From Lepidodermella squamata (Eukaryota; Gastrotricha), in assembly GCA_047495785.1 (NCBI GenBank), contig JBLDXI010000040.1:124001-188000 (forward strand): 64,000 nucleotides of DNA. Reading direction: 5' to 3'. Below, one piece after another: positions 43,412-55,875 of the stretch. How positions within the stretch are numbered: the stretch's first letter is position 1; the number at the start of each line of letters is the position of its first letter. The notes beneath the pieces are model-generated. The model had not been told where the DNA came from. It saw only the letters and a program-made list of their open reading frames with translations, and did not search any database. Position numbers and translations under genes: made by a program.

Positions 43412-46094
43412 ATGAGCCTTCCATCAACATCGGCTGCGACTAATGTCGCCGATATGGAAATTCCAGTGTTCCCCAATGATAAATTGAAGAAACCGATTCG
43501 GCGAGTAAAATCGGCTTGGGTCGATGAGGAAAAGCGGATGAGAAATTCTGGAGAATCGTACGTGAGAAGGGAAATTGTTGCCAAAGATCGTGATACTGGC
43601 GTGCTGCGAAAGAAGCGAAAGTTATCTGTCGTTCGGAAACGCGAGGGCAAGCGGCTGTTGAACTGCTGCAAAGAAAAGCGATGTTGGGAAAAATACACGG
43701 ACGTGAAAATAGCAGAACTGAGTCAACAGTTTAGGTCGACTGGGTCCATCTTTGACCAACGTCAGTTTGTTGGGAGATTTGTCTCAAAGGATTTTGTCAA
43801 GTTTCGAAGTAGAATTACCTACACACTACCCGCAATTTATGCTACGGAGAAATTTCGAGGGAAAGCGGCAAAAATTCAGCGGATTACTGTTTGTCGCAGG
43901 TTTTTCGAGTCTGCCTTGGATGTTACGAATCGCTTTGTGTCTTACACTTTGGAGAACAAGCTTAGTCCCGACCAGTTGACTGTTTATCCGGACTTTCGGC
44001 GTGCGAAGAAAGAAGGGGGCAGAAATACCTTGAACGAGTTGACGAGAAATTCTGTTATCAATTTTGTGAAGCCTCGTTTAAAAGCGTAAATTTTGATAAT
44101 CTCTGGTGTAAAATGCGTCAATAAGTCGATTGTGTTTTCTGACATTGCAGCAAATTAAGCCATTACCGAAGAAAGTATTCTAAGCGCTTTTATGTGTCTA
44201 CGAACATCACTATCGGAAGCCTTTACCGAGATTGGGTTTCTTATATTGAATCTGAACCTCTGCTTGGCATCCGGCGATGCAGCTATGTCTCTTTCCGTCA
44301 ACTTTTCCGCACGCATTTCAGGTATATTTTACGTAACTAATATCTCTTTGTTGTGTACTCAGCTTGATATTATTATTATTATAAAGGTCAGTCTCATTCC
44401 AAGAACCACGAAATGACAGATGCAAAGTGAGCACAAGGCAAAAATAGATATTATTAGCGAGCTGTCAACTGTCATTTAAATTACAGGTATGCGCTCGTTG
44501 GAATTTCATGACAGAGGCGCAGAAAAATCAGAACCGTGCCAAGCACCAACAGCACTTGGATGAGAAGGACGCTAGCCGCGCTTTTCGGCGTTTGCGTCGC
44601 GAAAGAGCCGAAATGTCGCGACAAGCAGATTTTGCTGGGCGGAAAAGCGCCATCATTGAGGTGAAAACGGCCGAAATGCGATTTATGAAAAGATAGCCTT
44701 GTTGCCGCTTTGTTCAAGGTTGACGCACAATCCAAATTACGCACACCCTGCTGCGCTTTTCCCTACAAGCGAAAGCTCATAACGACCAATTTTACGATTT
44801 TCGACCTCACTGAACGGACAACTTTTAATTATTTGTTTGAAGAGTTTAACGGTACCTTGAAAAAAAATATTATATTATTCATGCAGAATCACCCCTCATC
44901 CGCTTTTTCCGTTTCAGGGTCCTTGGGCGCGGCCGAAATTGGATCGATTCTCAACCACTACGTCTTGAATCATCTCGACAACGATATTGAAGAACTGACT
45001 ATCGTCTCAGATTCGACAGTTGGAGCTGGGAAAAATCGGTAATGAATTTAAGTGAACACTATTTTTTTTCTAAATCAATATACTCGCTGCGTTTTTTTCA
45101 TTTTTCATAGCTTCATCCCTAACGCAATTTACCACTTGTTGAGAGAGGTCAATAGCCGGCGTGTTAGGGCTGGCCAAGCTCGGCTGAAATTTATTGATTG
45201 GATGTTTCTAGTTCCTGGTAAGTGGCGTTGAATTTTTTCAAATTTTGAGGCTCAGACGCTTTTTTCTGTTTCAGGTCGCACGCAGGTGAATTTGATCAAA
45301 TTTATGGGTGAAACACGTTTTTTTAACTGTTTTCTATAGATGAATATAGATAATTCGCATTTTTTAATTGAGAGATCGCGCCGAAGATATGGTTCAGTTA
45401 CCGATCCATTTGAATGGCGGCAAATTATTAAAAGTGCTCGGCGACAAGGAACCGAGAAGGAAAAGTTCCGCGTCGTTGAATTTACTTGGGAGGACTTCAA
45501 AGACTTTCGCAGGAAGCCAAATTATTGGACGACTTTGCAAAACAGCAGCAAATTTCGCGTAACCGAGTACCAATTTTATCGATTCAAGATAAACATAGGA
45601 CAGCATGAACTTTGGGCCCGCAAAAGCTATGTCAATATTGCGACTGATGGCAACAACCCGGGCGCTCTCACCCCAGAACAGCGATTATTGATTGATTCCG
45701 ATGAAGACGAGAAGATTCGCTTCGATGTGCATCTTACACCTAAGAAAAATGAAGGTCCCTTTGCTTATAACAATGGTGAGTTTAGCTTTAGTCTTATCGT
45801 AAGGTAATTTATAATTATGGTGTTATCACAGCCCAACCGGAACCCGCATACACTGGACCACGAAACCTTACGTTCGATAAAAAGATGGATTTGCTGTCGT
45901 GGATTGCTGATGGTGTCACTCCACCTAGAATGCTCGAGTACATCAAGGCGTTGCCATGTGACATTTCTTCAGCCGAAAAGCGGCAGGCTTATGAAAATCG
46001 ACTAGCCTTGATTCAAGAAAAATATAAAGATAACGAATGGACCGCTGATGATGAAGATATGGCAGACGAAGAGCCGCTTGTTGACAGGCTCTAA
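43412..46094 (+). CDS. Transposase-derived (RNase H-like) multi-exon gene with one frame break
   Basis: Exons 43412-44085, 44151-44321, 44387-44426, 44487-45038, 45111-45217, 45275-45285, 45340-45775, 45832-46094 agree in phase except for one extra base near 44688-44691 (run of A). Order: basic N-terminus; HYRRKYSKRFY box; a CxxC (DRCK|VC) formed across the exon 3/4 junction; a basic helical region; TNFTIFDL; IVSDSTVGAGKNR; VPGRTQ|MNIDNSHFLIE; acidic C-terminus. This order (CxxC, then SDxxxGxxRN, then GHTQxxxDxxHxxIE) is that of a widespread animal transposon-derived family with a DDE-like fold; the aspartates in VSDS and IDNSH and the final glutamate would be catalytic. Eight exons, one only 11 bases, favour a host-resident gene; the frame break favours decay or an assembly error. 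Confidence 0.65.
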
Positions 46095-46639
46095 ACGCTT
46101 ATTTTAACCACATTGTTTATAATATTATATGATTTTTTCGTGGTGGGAACCCTCTTCTTTTATCTATTATTTTATCTTAGCTCCTTTGTGCCACAAAAAA
46201 CAACTGTCATCTTGTTAGCGATTGCTTCTTTTATTTATTCGTGACGATCATCATAACAAAGAATTAATAAATCGAGTGTTTTGAGCTAAAAAATACCACT
46301 TTTTGCCGCTCCGAAATACCTCTTAATTGAACAGCTCGAAAAGAAGCGAAGCAAAAAAGAAATGGAGTAACTTCAGCAATGGTGATCGGCCTTTTGAGTA
46401 ATTGAAACATCATGAACATTGCTTTTGGTCATAGGAGACGTCCTGGTTTGCAAGAAACAAAATTACTTTGGAAGGTAAAAACAGAAGAATTACGTGAAAG
46501 CAAAAATCTCAATAAATAAACAATGAGCGCGAAATTGGCGCTTGCGAAAGAGGCCATTATTTGTATATGCGCATACTACATACTACTAATAATGATAGGA
46601 GTACTTCGGCTAAAAACTCGTTTCAACTCTTTTAACTTT
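46095..46639. other. No supported gene
   Basis: 3' flank of the transposase-derived gene, then AT-rich DNA with short frames lacking domains. Confidence 0.35.
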
Positions 46640-46810
46640 GCATTGAACTGTCAAAATGCCACAAGTTATACATATTCTCGCTCATCTCATCAAGGCGGTC
46701 ATTTTGATACTGGTTTCGAGGCAAAATTCGTCAAATTAAGAAAATTTATTTCTTTATGTGCGTATAGCATGGTTAAGCTACATTACTGCAGAACACAAAC
46801 GATGTATCTT
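46640..46810. repeat. Inverse copy of 24190-24365
   Basis: Shares ATACTGGTTTCGAGGC, TGTGCGTATAGCATGGTTAA and CATTACTGCAGAACACAAAC with the reverse complement of the segment downstream of the complete ankyrin gene. Joins directly to the PPxY 3' flank at TTGGTGTCATAATAGCGC. Confidence 0.6.
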
Positions 46811-47087
46811 GGTGTCATAATAGCGCACAAAAAAACGAGGTCACGGCATGAGATGAAAAATGGCTGATTTTTTCGAAAAATCGCACAATACGCAAAATCA
46901 ACAACAACAACGACAAAAAGTCTTTGGAACATTCGAAACTGCTCCAATTCGCAGATCTGAGCAATAAAAAACACAGAGAAGAAAAAATTAAATTTTTTCC
47001 CCGAAAAGAAATAAATCGCATTTTTTCAACAGATAATAATTCGAGAAATAATTATAGTAATAAATTTACTAATTAATTTTTTGTGCA

Positions 47088-47657
47088 TCACCGGCGGTAA
47101 CTGACAACGGCACTTCGACTGCTGCGCATCGATTCCTCGTAACTAGGCGGAGCTTCCTCGCCGATCATCGGGAACGGCTGAACCGGCGCTGAAGCGACCA
47201 TCATCAACGTATTCGCCGACGAAGTTGACCCAAATCGCAGCTGATGACTCACATTATGAGTTGACACACTGTTATGCCGTCGGTTATTATTATTGCTATG
47301 TCGATGAGGCCGATGGCTTGGTGGTACCACGCTGGTACCGAGTGATGGCGTCGAACTAGAGGCACTTTGTCCCATTGAATTACCCGGCAGCAGCACGACC
47401 GGTTTCGGTGATAATTGAATCGAATTCGCGAATTCAACCGCCTCAAGCATTGAACTGTTGTAATTAGGCGGCGCGACCTCGACCAGGCTGATTTCGCGGT
47501 TATTATTATGTAAAATTCGGGTTCGATTGCTGATGTGACGATGCCGCCGCACCTTTTTGCGCCGTTTGCAGATCAGGCACAGTAGAATACCGACAATGGC
47601 CCATGCGAGTAGGGCGAATAGAGCGATGAGTAGGATGAGTAGGGTCTGCATGTCCAT
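47088..47657 (-). CDS. PPxY single-pass membrane protein, intact copy C
   Basis: 189 residues on the minus strand, starting MDMQTLLILLIALFALLAWA. An N-terminal membrane helix (residues 4-30, TLLILLIALFALLAWAIVGI) ends in CLICKRRKKVRRHRH, predicting a short lumenal or outside N-terminus and a long cytosolic tail. The tail carries two WW-domain ligands, PPNY (~65) and PPSY in EEAPPSYEES (~172), a His/Asn-rich stretch (HRPHRHSNNNNRRH) and many serines. Known proteins of this shape are NEDD4-family adaptors; that function is inference. Copies A (7847) and B (15965) are both broken, so this is the only working copy in the window. Confidence 0.75.
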   Translation of the reverse strand: MDMQTLLILLIALFALLAWAIVGILLCLICKRRKKVRRHRHISNRTRILHNNNREISLVEVAPPNYNSSMLEAVEFANSIQLSPKPVVLLPGNSMGQSASSSTPSLGTSVVPPSHRPHRHSNNNNRRHNSVSTHNVSHQLRFGSTSSANTLMMVASAPVQPFPMIGEEAPPSYEESMRSSRSAVVSYRR

Positions 47658-47759
47658 AATTAGGAGAAAGGTGGATGGCTGGGGCGGTTGCGATGCCGCA
47701 ATGACTTGCTGCCAAGCTTCGTCACTCGCACCAATTTTCGGGGATTGTTTATTTCGGAA

Positions 47760-48180
47760 ATAAAATCAATTATCGCCGCAATTATCGAAATTATCGTGCG
47801 ATAACAAATTCCGAATTTATAATAATTTCTAAAAAAAATAAAATAAAATAAAAATTGGGGAAAATATTTCAGCACTTCGGAAAAAATATTTAGAATTTTT
47901 TTAAATTTTGAAATTTTTTCAGGAAATTTTACCCGCTCTTCTGAGCATTCTAGCAGTATTTTTACAGTGATCTCATAAATGTAACCAAATCATAGAATCT
48001 ACGTGGAAATGGGATCAGAATTTGCCAGAAAAATCAAAGCTCTGAAAATTTGCAATAGGAATTAGAAATCCGGAAAAAATCGAGTTAACCTGGAAAAATA
48101 CCGATAATAACCGAACCCGGAATTTCTTGGTTTTCGTAGGAGGGTGCCCCATAGATGCCCCATTATGCTGGTATGATTTA
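47760..48180. other. No supported gene
   Basis: AT-rich sequence upstream of the intact PPxY gene; the homology to copies A and B stops at about 47765. Repeated AAAATTT-type runs only. Confidence 0.35.
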
Positions 48181-48296
48181 CAGGGCGTTCGCGTAATAAT
48201 ACTCTCCTAAAAATAGCTTTGCTACTTTTTGCATTCATTTTAGCTTTTTTGTAGCTATTTTTAGCTCAGCCAGAGTATGAATACGCGAACGCCCTG
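48181..48296. mobile_element. 116-bp palindromic Tc1/mariner-type MITE
   Basis: CAGGGCGTTCGCGTAAT...ATACGCGAACGCCCTG ends, flanked by TA on both sides (48179-48180 and 48297-48298). The interior AAAAATAGC/GCTATTTTT continues the dyad, so almost the whole element folds into a hairpin. Confidence 0.8.
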
Positions 48297-48299
48297 TAT

Positions 48300-50902
48300 T
48301 AGGAAAAATCGATAAATAATTGCAAAAAATTTGCCAAGTCAGGTAATGGTTGCGCATGGAGAAAGACTTGTTGTCGGAAGAATCACTGAATTTCACAATC
48401 GATGCTTGAAATCTTTGTTAGCTATAGCTGTTCTAGATACGGCTATAGATATAATTGATAATAGATAGGTAAAATTGATATAATTGATCGATATGGACTC
48501 TTTACAGGATGAAGGCTAACTCGCAAACTGACCGCTGATAGCGCCAAATACGCGGCCCCATGATAAGAAAAATCCTATTTAATGGAAAACTAGTCTAACG
48601 AACAGTCAAATTTTAGAGAAATTACATAATTGAGTCCCATGGATAGAGGCAGAACCCTAAGGTGTTCACTTAGGTGCCAAACTGTAGTGAGACTCGGGAT
48701 TAGGAATTGAAAATGATAATTTCAAAATATTAGAATTTTTGTTAAAACCTGAGGGAATTTTATCAAAATGCGGAGTAATTTTTGAAAAATCGAGGAAAAA
48801 TAGCAAAAATTTTAGAAAATATTTGAAATTCAAAAGCTGTGAATTAGGAACTGTGGTAATGAAATCAGTGTCGTTAAAGGATGAAATTTCTGTAATCCTT
48901 ATTTGATGGGAATTTTGTTGGGCTGACAAGTGGAGCCCTAAGCCGATCAAATGTTGGCTGAACAGCTGTTATCGCTTCCGCTCCTGATGTTAACTCGGTA
49001 AATAAATTTAACACAATCCGCACAGGTGTTGCGGGCGTACTAAGTCAACAACATTTTGATCCTCGGAAAATTGAGATTTCAAAATGGAAATAAATCAACT
49101 TGAAATGATTTCCAAACTTATGCCAACAAAAGGCGATGGAAAAAATAAGAAAAATCTAAAATTTTGAAAAATAATTTGAAATTGAAATTTTGGTATTTTA
49201 GACTATTATGACCTTTGAAAAATCACTGCTGCTGTCGTTTTGTATAGACCTTATAGTGTTGACACGACCTTATTTGATCGTCAAAATATGCATTTATTTC
49301 TGGTTATTTTTATTATATTTACGATTTTTATTTACAGGTACTTGAACCACGGCACGTCACTTGATGTCCCAAATCAATCGGCAATCGCGGTGCATTTCAT
49401 TGCGAAACTGACCTATTTTGGTATTTGCTCCGAAATTATCACGCGCTTCCTGTTATTATTATATGTCGCCGAATTTCATGTCGATTTTATTAGTCACCCT
49501 TAAAAATTTCGCCTCCCACGAATCATTGCCGGTTTATGTCAATGCGTGGGTCCAGAGAGTGAGCAATAATAATTATTCAATTAATAATGCACCGGTACCA
49601 GGTGAGTAGGCACTTTTGTTTATTCGGAAGCTATGATGGCCAAGGTACTTTCCTATGTGCCTTGAATAATTAAGGCAAATATTGCCGTTATATATAGAGA
49701 ATCATTCATAAAAATGAATATTTTTTAATAATGTTGCGCTGGTACCTGGTAATAATATTTTGATGACAATGCACTGCTTAACAACGGTACCAATCAGCAG
49801 TTGGGAAAATTTACATTTACGAGTACCAATATTTATTTAGAATCAAGGTTTATTAAGTTGGAATAAGACTGCACTAATTTTTATATCAGGAAATTTATGA
49901 ACAATATTTTGCATATTTTTTCTAAATTCTCCCTGTTTTAAGGATTTAAAAAAAATTTTAAATGATTTTTATATTTTTTCGATAATGATCAGAACTTCTA
50001 AATTATGTTTAGGAATTTTTACCAATTTTATTCCGTGAGAAAATCAGGAATCCAGGGCGCATTTTTAGCTTTATTTTCTTCGCTTTTCTCTTTTTTTCGA
50101 ATATTTTTTTTCATTTATAAACAGCACGAAAAACCACCTTCGTATAGCCACAGCGCCACGACAAGTCATTGTATAAACACATGAGCTTATTATTATTATT
50201 ATGACTAACATTTTTTGCCCTTCATCAAATAAAAATTTTTGCGAAATTTTTATCTCGCAATTTGCCCTACATAGTTCAATGAATCACCGCACACGGCGAA
50301 TTTCGTCTTAAGGTAACTGGTTCATTATAAATTTATGGCATAAACCCTGCAATAGCGTTGAATCACAACACATATAAACCTGTCGTCCGCTTTTAGAACT
50401 AACGGAAATCGTTACATTACCACTCAAATCAAATAAAAACCTCGATTTTTCGGAATTTTTTTCACGTGTTTAGCCATTAGTATATTCCGATAGAGCAACG
50501 TGAGCTGATTCGAATGATATATGTCTCTAATTACGTGAAAATTTGACCGTAAACTCCATTTTTCACTTGTCAAGTGTGTGTGCGCGCGTTTTATAATGCG
50601 GCTGAGTCATGATAAAAACCACGCGTGGTTTTACACACACACTCTCGTCTTATTACATCATCCATTTTTTGCGCCTAACCTACGCCTCCATGTCGATAAA
50701 CAAACAATAGGCGCTGGTCCTAAGCAACAATATACCAGTCAGGTAATAATACGTTGAGTAACGCAGCAGCTAGACGTGGCGCGACATTGTTCGATTATTA
50801 CAAGCCACGCTTAATAACACGAGAAAATTTATCTCACACACATGCGCGTAATCATAATAATAATTCAATCACGATTTTTATCATAGAAATATTTTTGAAA
50901 AA
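48300..50902. other. Gene-poor stretch before the secreted-protein cluster
   Basis: AT-rich. A hydrophobic open stretch at 49240-49503 and a possible spliced continuation to about 49600 show no conserved domain. GGTACC palindromes cluster around 49595-49790. At 50600-50640 there is an inverted ACCACGCGTGGT. I do not support a gene here. Confidence 0.35.
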
Positions 50903-51423
50903 ATGAACGATTTAACGATGAAATGTTACTGCTCGGCGATTTCTATTGCCGTTTTAATTGCGACATTGCTACCGGCACCCAGCCAGGCCGCGTTCAGCAG
51001 CGATCCGTCCAGCTCTGAAACACAACTATTCGCCTCGATTTTTAAGGCGCTGAAAAGCCGGAAACAAAGCGCGACTGGGCCGAAACCTTCGACTGACCTC
51101 AAAACAGGTAAAATTTTCTGAAATTTCTGAAAAATTCAAATTAATCAATTTTTATTTTAGCTGAGCAATTGATTTCGACGATGATTGAAAATAAGGAGTA
51201 CGACAGTTTGACACTGTTGTTGCAATTTATCAAGCAAAAAGAGCGGCAAGCCGCGGCTTCAAAGTGTTTAAAAACGTTCAAATCGAAATCCGTGTGCAAC
51301 AACTCGGCCATGTTCTACATTTGGCAGCAAATGGAGGCGAGGCGGCTGCTCAATAAAAACAATGGCGGCGGCGGCAGTATTAGTAGTAGTAACGATTCTG
51401 CGATAGATAACAGTGAACGTTGA
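50903..51423 (+). CDS. Small secreted protein, C-x9-C-W family member 1 (two-cysteine form)
   Basis: Exons 50903-51107 and 51161-51423, phase 1, 155 residues. A signal peptide (MKCYCSAISIAVLIATLLPA, cleavage near PSQA) starts at either ATG 50903 or 50918. The mature protein has a low-complexity Ser/Lys linker in exon 1, then the family core in exon 2: KCLKTFKSKSVC followed by FYIWQQMEARRLL. Cys-to-Cys spacing of 9 and Cys-to-Trp spacing of 8 equal the other members, but the second tryptophan is leucine, and the first and last cysteines of the family are both missing. Ends in Gly/Ser/Asn low complexity. Function unknown. Confidence 0.75.
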
Positions 51424-52476
51424 TGTAATAATCTCGTTTAATTATAGTGTCAAATAATTTCGTTGTGTTTTAGCTTTTTTGTAATACTCAGCTTTCCAAT
51501 CTCTTTGAACATAATAAAATGAAGAATTTTTCTATTGAAATGAAAAAAAATTGGATTCCACGTTTTTGAGGTCATTGTAAAACTAGTGTTCCAGCGCTGA
51601 ATTTTCCCGATTTTTTCGATTAAGGAGGATTTTTTTCAATTTTTTTTTATTATGCATTTTTGGCCAAGGTTCAAGTGAGTAATAGCCACGAAGCAAAGAA
51701 AAAAAATGAGTCGCCATTTTGACACGTGAAGCACTCGTGCGTAACGGCGGTGTGTCCTAGAAAAAAAAACCTCAATTTATTAATAATATAGGCGTGTCTC
51801 GTTTGCGCGTTGCCGCGTCATTGTTTGGCACACAAGGCGCGACGAGTTGTTTTTCTTGGGAACTATAGTGCGCGAGATAAAGTGCGCGGAGGAATTTTTA
51901 TTACCTGTGCACGACTATTGAGATAGCCGCATTAAAGACTTCGCAAAAAATCATGCTACCTTAAAAAAAATATAGTCAAAATATTCAAAATATTTTCAAT
52001 TTAATAAAATTTCGAAATTGCAAATTTTAAAATTTTTGAAAAAATCATGAATCCAAAATCTAAAATTTCCATGTGGAAGCCAAATTTTTCTATTTTTTTT
52101 AAATTAAAATAAAAAAATATTCGCACGATATTTTTGCTTAAGGGCAAATTCGAAAAATATGAAGGTGTGCGGTATCTTATGTAATCTTATGTAATCAATG
52201 GAAAGGTATTTTAGTAAGAAAACAACACTACCGTTCCGGTCGATTGACGTCAGCGTGGTGCTAAACGTGTCATAGAGACTGTTAACATTTGCCCCGCGTC
52301 CCGGGTCTTATCTCACCGATACCTTTTTTGTATACCTAATTAACGGCGCGGTAATAAAAAAACATAATAAACCGAAAAAAATTAGCTAATATAATAATAT
52401 TGCACTTATTATCTTGAACGGTAAAAAGCATTAATCATATCTGTTTTTCAAACAACGTGGGGGGTTAATCGCGCCC
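51424..52476. other. Intergenic, no gene
   Basis: A polyadenylation-like AATAAA lies at 51512. The rest is AT-rich with poly-A and poly-T runs. Confidence 0.4.
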
Positions 52477-52484
52477 TATATAAA
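52477..52484 (+). promoter_or_regulatory. TATA box of secreted-family member 2
   Basis: TATATAAA, 82 bases before the ATG at 52566. A start of transcription about 30 bases downstream would leave a short 5' UTR. Confidence 0.6.
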
Positions 52485-52565
52485 TGCCGGTTATGTATCC
52501 GCCCAGAATTATTCGACATCACTTTCAAAGCAATTTCATTTCTTGGCAATTGTATTGCGTAAAAT

Positions 52566-53183
52566 ATGACGAATTTCGCTAAAAATAGCAGCTTAAAGTT
52601 AAGCAATTTCGCTAAATGGACCTATGTACTGGTCATATTCGGATTTATCGCAATTTCAGACTTCTCAGAGGCAAGATTACACCGGAGAACGAATAAGCAA
52701 CACATTTCCCCTGAAGGTAAATTTTTCCAAAAAATTTCAAAATTATTTTCATAATTTTTCAATTTTTAGCCAGCGCATTGTTGAGTAAATTAGAGGAAGG
52801 TAGCAGAATTTCCGTGACCTCAAAAAAACTCCACGCCATCTCAGATACCCTAGAAAATAGTGAGTAATTTTTAAATAAAATTTCAATATTTTTCAAATTT
52901 TTTTCAATTTTTTTTAGTGCGAGAGAATTTGAAATTATTGGTTAAAACGTGTACTCTGAATGCGATTGTACGGCAAGTTGAGTTGATTCAGCTGGCTGAA
53001 GAGGCCGAATTTGTTGCCGAGTGCTTGCAACGGTTTAAATTCTATTCGATATGCACGCAATCGACGGCGTACTTTATCTGGGAACAGGATGCTGTTAGTC
53101 AAATGTGGCGCGATAAAATGCAGGCGAATCGCGACAACATTATGCGGCAACTTCAACCGCTAGATTTTTGTGAGGATAAATAA
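52566..53183 (+). CDS. Small secreted protein, C-x9-C-W family member 2
   Basis: Exons 52566-52716, 52770-52859, 52918-53183 (all introns phase 1), 168 residues. The signal segment is internal to a longer N-terminus (WTYVLVIFGFIAISDFSEA), then a Ser/Lys-rich linker partly encoded by the extra middle exon. The family core is in the last exon: C1 in KTCTLN, C2 in AECLQRFKF, C3 in YSICTQ, FIW, MW, and C4 in DFCEDK at the end. It is the only member with a three-exon coding region. Confidence 0.75.
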
Positions 53184-55116
53184 TAGTTGTCAAATCATTT
53201 TTAGGAAAATAATTATTTGTAAAATAATGATGATTCCCGGTGAATTGTCCGAAATGAGGCCAAAAGCTTGTTGGGCTATTTCGCCGCTTTATGTTGTTTA
53301 CACGATTTGATGTTGCGAATCTTGCCTGGAAAAATAAATCTGCGAAATTTTCGAACGCGTGTCCCATTATAAGTAACACGCGGCTGAGGAAAATACGAGA
53401 ACAATTGATAAGAAATTCTGAGCAGCGATGTGACAAGAAAAATCCCAATGCAAATATAGTTACGCATGAAGATTGCTAAAACGTGGAAAAAGTACATTAG
53501 GGTAAAATACCGAAAATTACCGAACAAGTTACAATCGGGATTTTTCGGGATTTCTCCGGTAAATTTTTTTATTTTTTCGGTTAAATTGAGGATAAAAGAT
53601 GGGGTATTCTCTCGATAGGCTTAAATTAGTAAAATAAAATTTAATTTCCCACAAAAAGTTGCGAAAGTGAACAATTTGTGCGCTATTTCTGGGACACGCT
53701 GTACTGGTACCCTGGTACCATTAGGTAGGCATGTAATTTTTTTTTACTGCGTGTCTCTTCTGTTTCTTTCTGTTAGGGAATTTGACTATTTTTTCAAATT
53801 TATTGATGGAGAATTTTTCGTCCTTTATCAACGAGTTTGCCGAAAAATAAAAAAATCTTTCGTTGAAAAACCGAAAAACCCCATGGTAACTGGTTCGGGA
53901 ATTTTCGGTATTTTACCCGGTACGACCGAATTTCTCCGGAATTTTGAACTTCACTGACAAGCGACATACTCAACTACAATTCTAATGGCAATTAGAATTT
54001 TTCTAAGATTTTTCTGGCAATTTTTCTGACTTTTTCTGACACAACGCCTCTAATTAGAGTTTCTGACCATTTTTCTTTTACGTTGCTTTTATGGGAAACA
54101 CTCTATGGGCCGCCTATACTATATTTATCGGAAAAATCACTCGAAAATCGATACCAGAAATTGATATTATCGAATCTGCAGATTCAATCCCAACTCGGAA
54201 ACTTTTCAGCGCAAAATTCGGGAAAATTTTGTTGAGTCCTAATATTTTAGCGATGTAACCCTAAAATGTACCCTCGAAACTCGAAACCTATTTTCTTAAT
54301 CAATAGAGAACTGGGAGGGCTGATCAGCGACATTTTACTCTCAAGATGGACAAAGCCGGATCATTGGGTGTACTGATTTTTCTTCTCGCGTGTCGTAGAA
54401 AATGATCAGATTTTTTCCGATAAAACTGATCACATTTTCTCGGTTGAACATGTTGTCATGTTGATTTATTAGACGTCTGTGCTCTCGCATCAAAAGTAAT
54501 TGTCTTCATATTATTCGAATCCTGAGGCACAAAAATGTCGCCTCTCATCCGCAGGCGGGTAAAAGTCGCGTGATCAATTATCACACCGGAATTTAAAATT
54601 AGGCTAATTATTTGACGCGATATAATGATGATTGAAGGAGTTAATTTTCTTAGAAAAATTAGCTTATTATTATGGACTTTTTAAAATCGTAAACAACATC
54701 ACGCGCGCTCTTAGACGTCTGGTGCGGGTAAATTATCCTAATTATAGGTTCACGCAAGACATAATCGGCTGGAAAAATTAAAAAAAAATTCATTTAATTT
54801 TTCAATTTTAAATTTTGAATTATTTTTAAATTAAAAAAAACCAGGAAAATTTTTGCAGTGGGATAAAAAATTTCCAATAAATAAAATTAAGACAAATTAA
54901 ATTCTTGGAAATTGCATGACACTAAAAATTACCTGTCTGTCTCAGTTTGCCTTCACAATAATGAAAAAAAAGCCAGTCGAGGGCATCCGAGAGTATAATT
55001 AGCCCGTATTCTTTACAAGAACACATGTCTAATCTGTCTGAAGTTAATTTACCCGAGTCACCTTTACTTGTCAAGCAATGTCGGAACTTTTGATTAAGCT
55101 AATTTGGGTTCGTTAT
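53184..55116. other. Intergenic between family members 2 and 3, no gene
   Basis: AT-rich. Short frames (for example 53667-53957) contain GGTACC and CCGGTAAA-type repeats also seen at 49600 and 53520, suggesting a dispersed repeat, not a gene. A diverged piece of the 5878/56085 repeat lies at about 54125-54190. Confidence 0.35.
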
Positions 55117-55124
55117 TATAAATA
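55117..55124 (+). promoter_or_regulatory. TATA box of secreted-family member 3
   Basis: TATAAATA, 37 bases before the ATG at 55161, so the 5' UTR is only a few bases long. Confidence 0.6.
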
Positions 55125-55160
55125 CTAGGTTGGAACAGCCAATTTTCCCATGCTGAAAAA

Positions 55161-55585
55161 ATGATTTGCAACGCCGCAATGTTTTTTCTTTCACTTTGCT
55201 TCATCGGCTTTATATCAGCTTCGGAAAATTCTGGCGAAACATCGAGAATTATCAATTTGATAAATGATAACACCAAAGGTAAATTTCAATTTATTTGAAG
55301 TTCAATTAATTTTCATTAATTTTTATTTCAATTTCAGTTGCGAAAAAAGTCGAATCTGCGAAAATTCCTTGCATTCCTTACGACGTGTATTTCCGAACTT
55401 TGTTCAAGCATACACAGCATGAATTTATGTCCGATTGCATGGCTCAATTTCGATCGAAATCGATCTGTTTGAGGCGAGCGACTTTCTACCTGTGGACGCG
55501 GCAGGAGACGGAAAATTTGTGGAATAGAACCCTCGAACGAGTGGTTGTTCAATTTTCAAAAAATCCACGGCTTAGGCATTGCTGA
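55161..55585 (+). CDS. Small secreted protein, C-x9-C-W family member 3
   Basis: Exons 55161-55278 and 55338-55585, phase 1, 121 residues. Signal peptide MICNAAMFFLSLCFIGFISA with cleavage before SENSGE. Mature core: C1 in IPCIPY, C2 in SDCMAQFRSK, C3 in SICLRR, FYLWTR, NLWNRTLERV, and C4 as the final residue (LRHC). Spacings C1-x21-C2-x9-C3-x8-W-x8-W match member 5 exactly, and FYLWTRxET is shared between them. Probably an extracellular helical domain held by two disulfides; function unknown. Confidence 0.8.
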
Positions 55586-55875
55586 ACAGTAATGTACTTG
55601 ACAAACATGTGCTCAAAATTGCTGTTATTTTTATTTTTGGAAAAAATCGGATTTTAAATTAAAGAAATAACGCGTGTTGATTTTTTTGAGATCTTGAATG
55701 GTTCTGGGAAAATTGCAGCTAAAACCGCAGCTTTCACCATTATAGGAAGATAAGGTGTGACATCACGTGACAAAACTGAGGCATAACATTTTCTCAAACT
55801 GATAAAAGCTGATAAAAATGCATACCTATTTATTTATTTTTATAGAGATATTATTTTTTTATCGGCCATGGACTG

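Noticed and set aside
49240-49609. Hydrophobic open stretch with a possible second exon
   Set aside because: No conserved motif, no convincing start, and AT-rich DNA readily yields such hydrophobic frames.
53667-53957. 96-codon frame with a hydrophobic segment
   Set aside because: Overlaps CCGGTAAA and GGTACC repeats shared with other intergenic places; no splice partner or signal-peptide logic.
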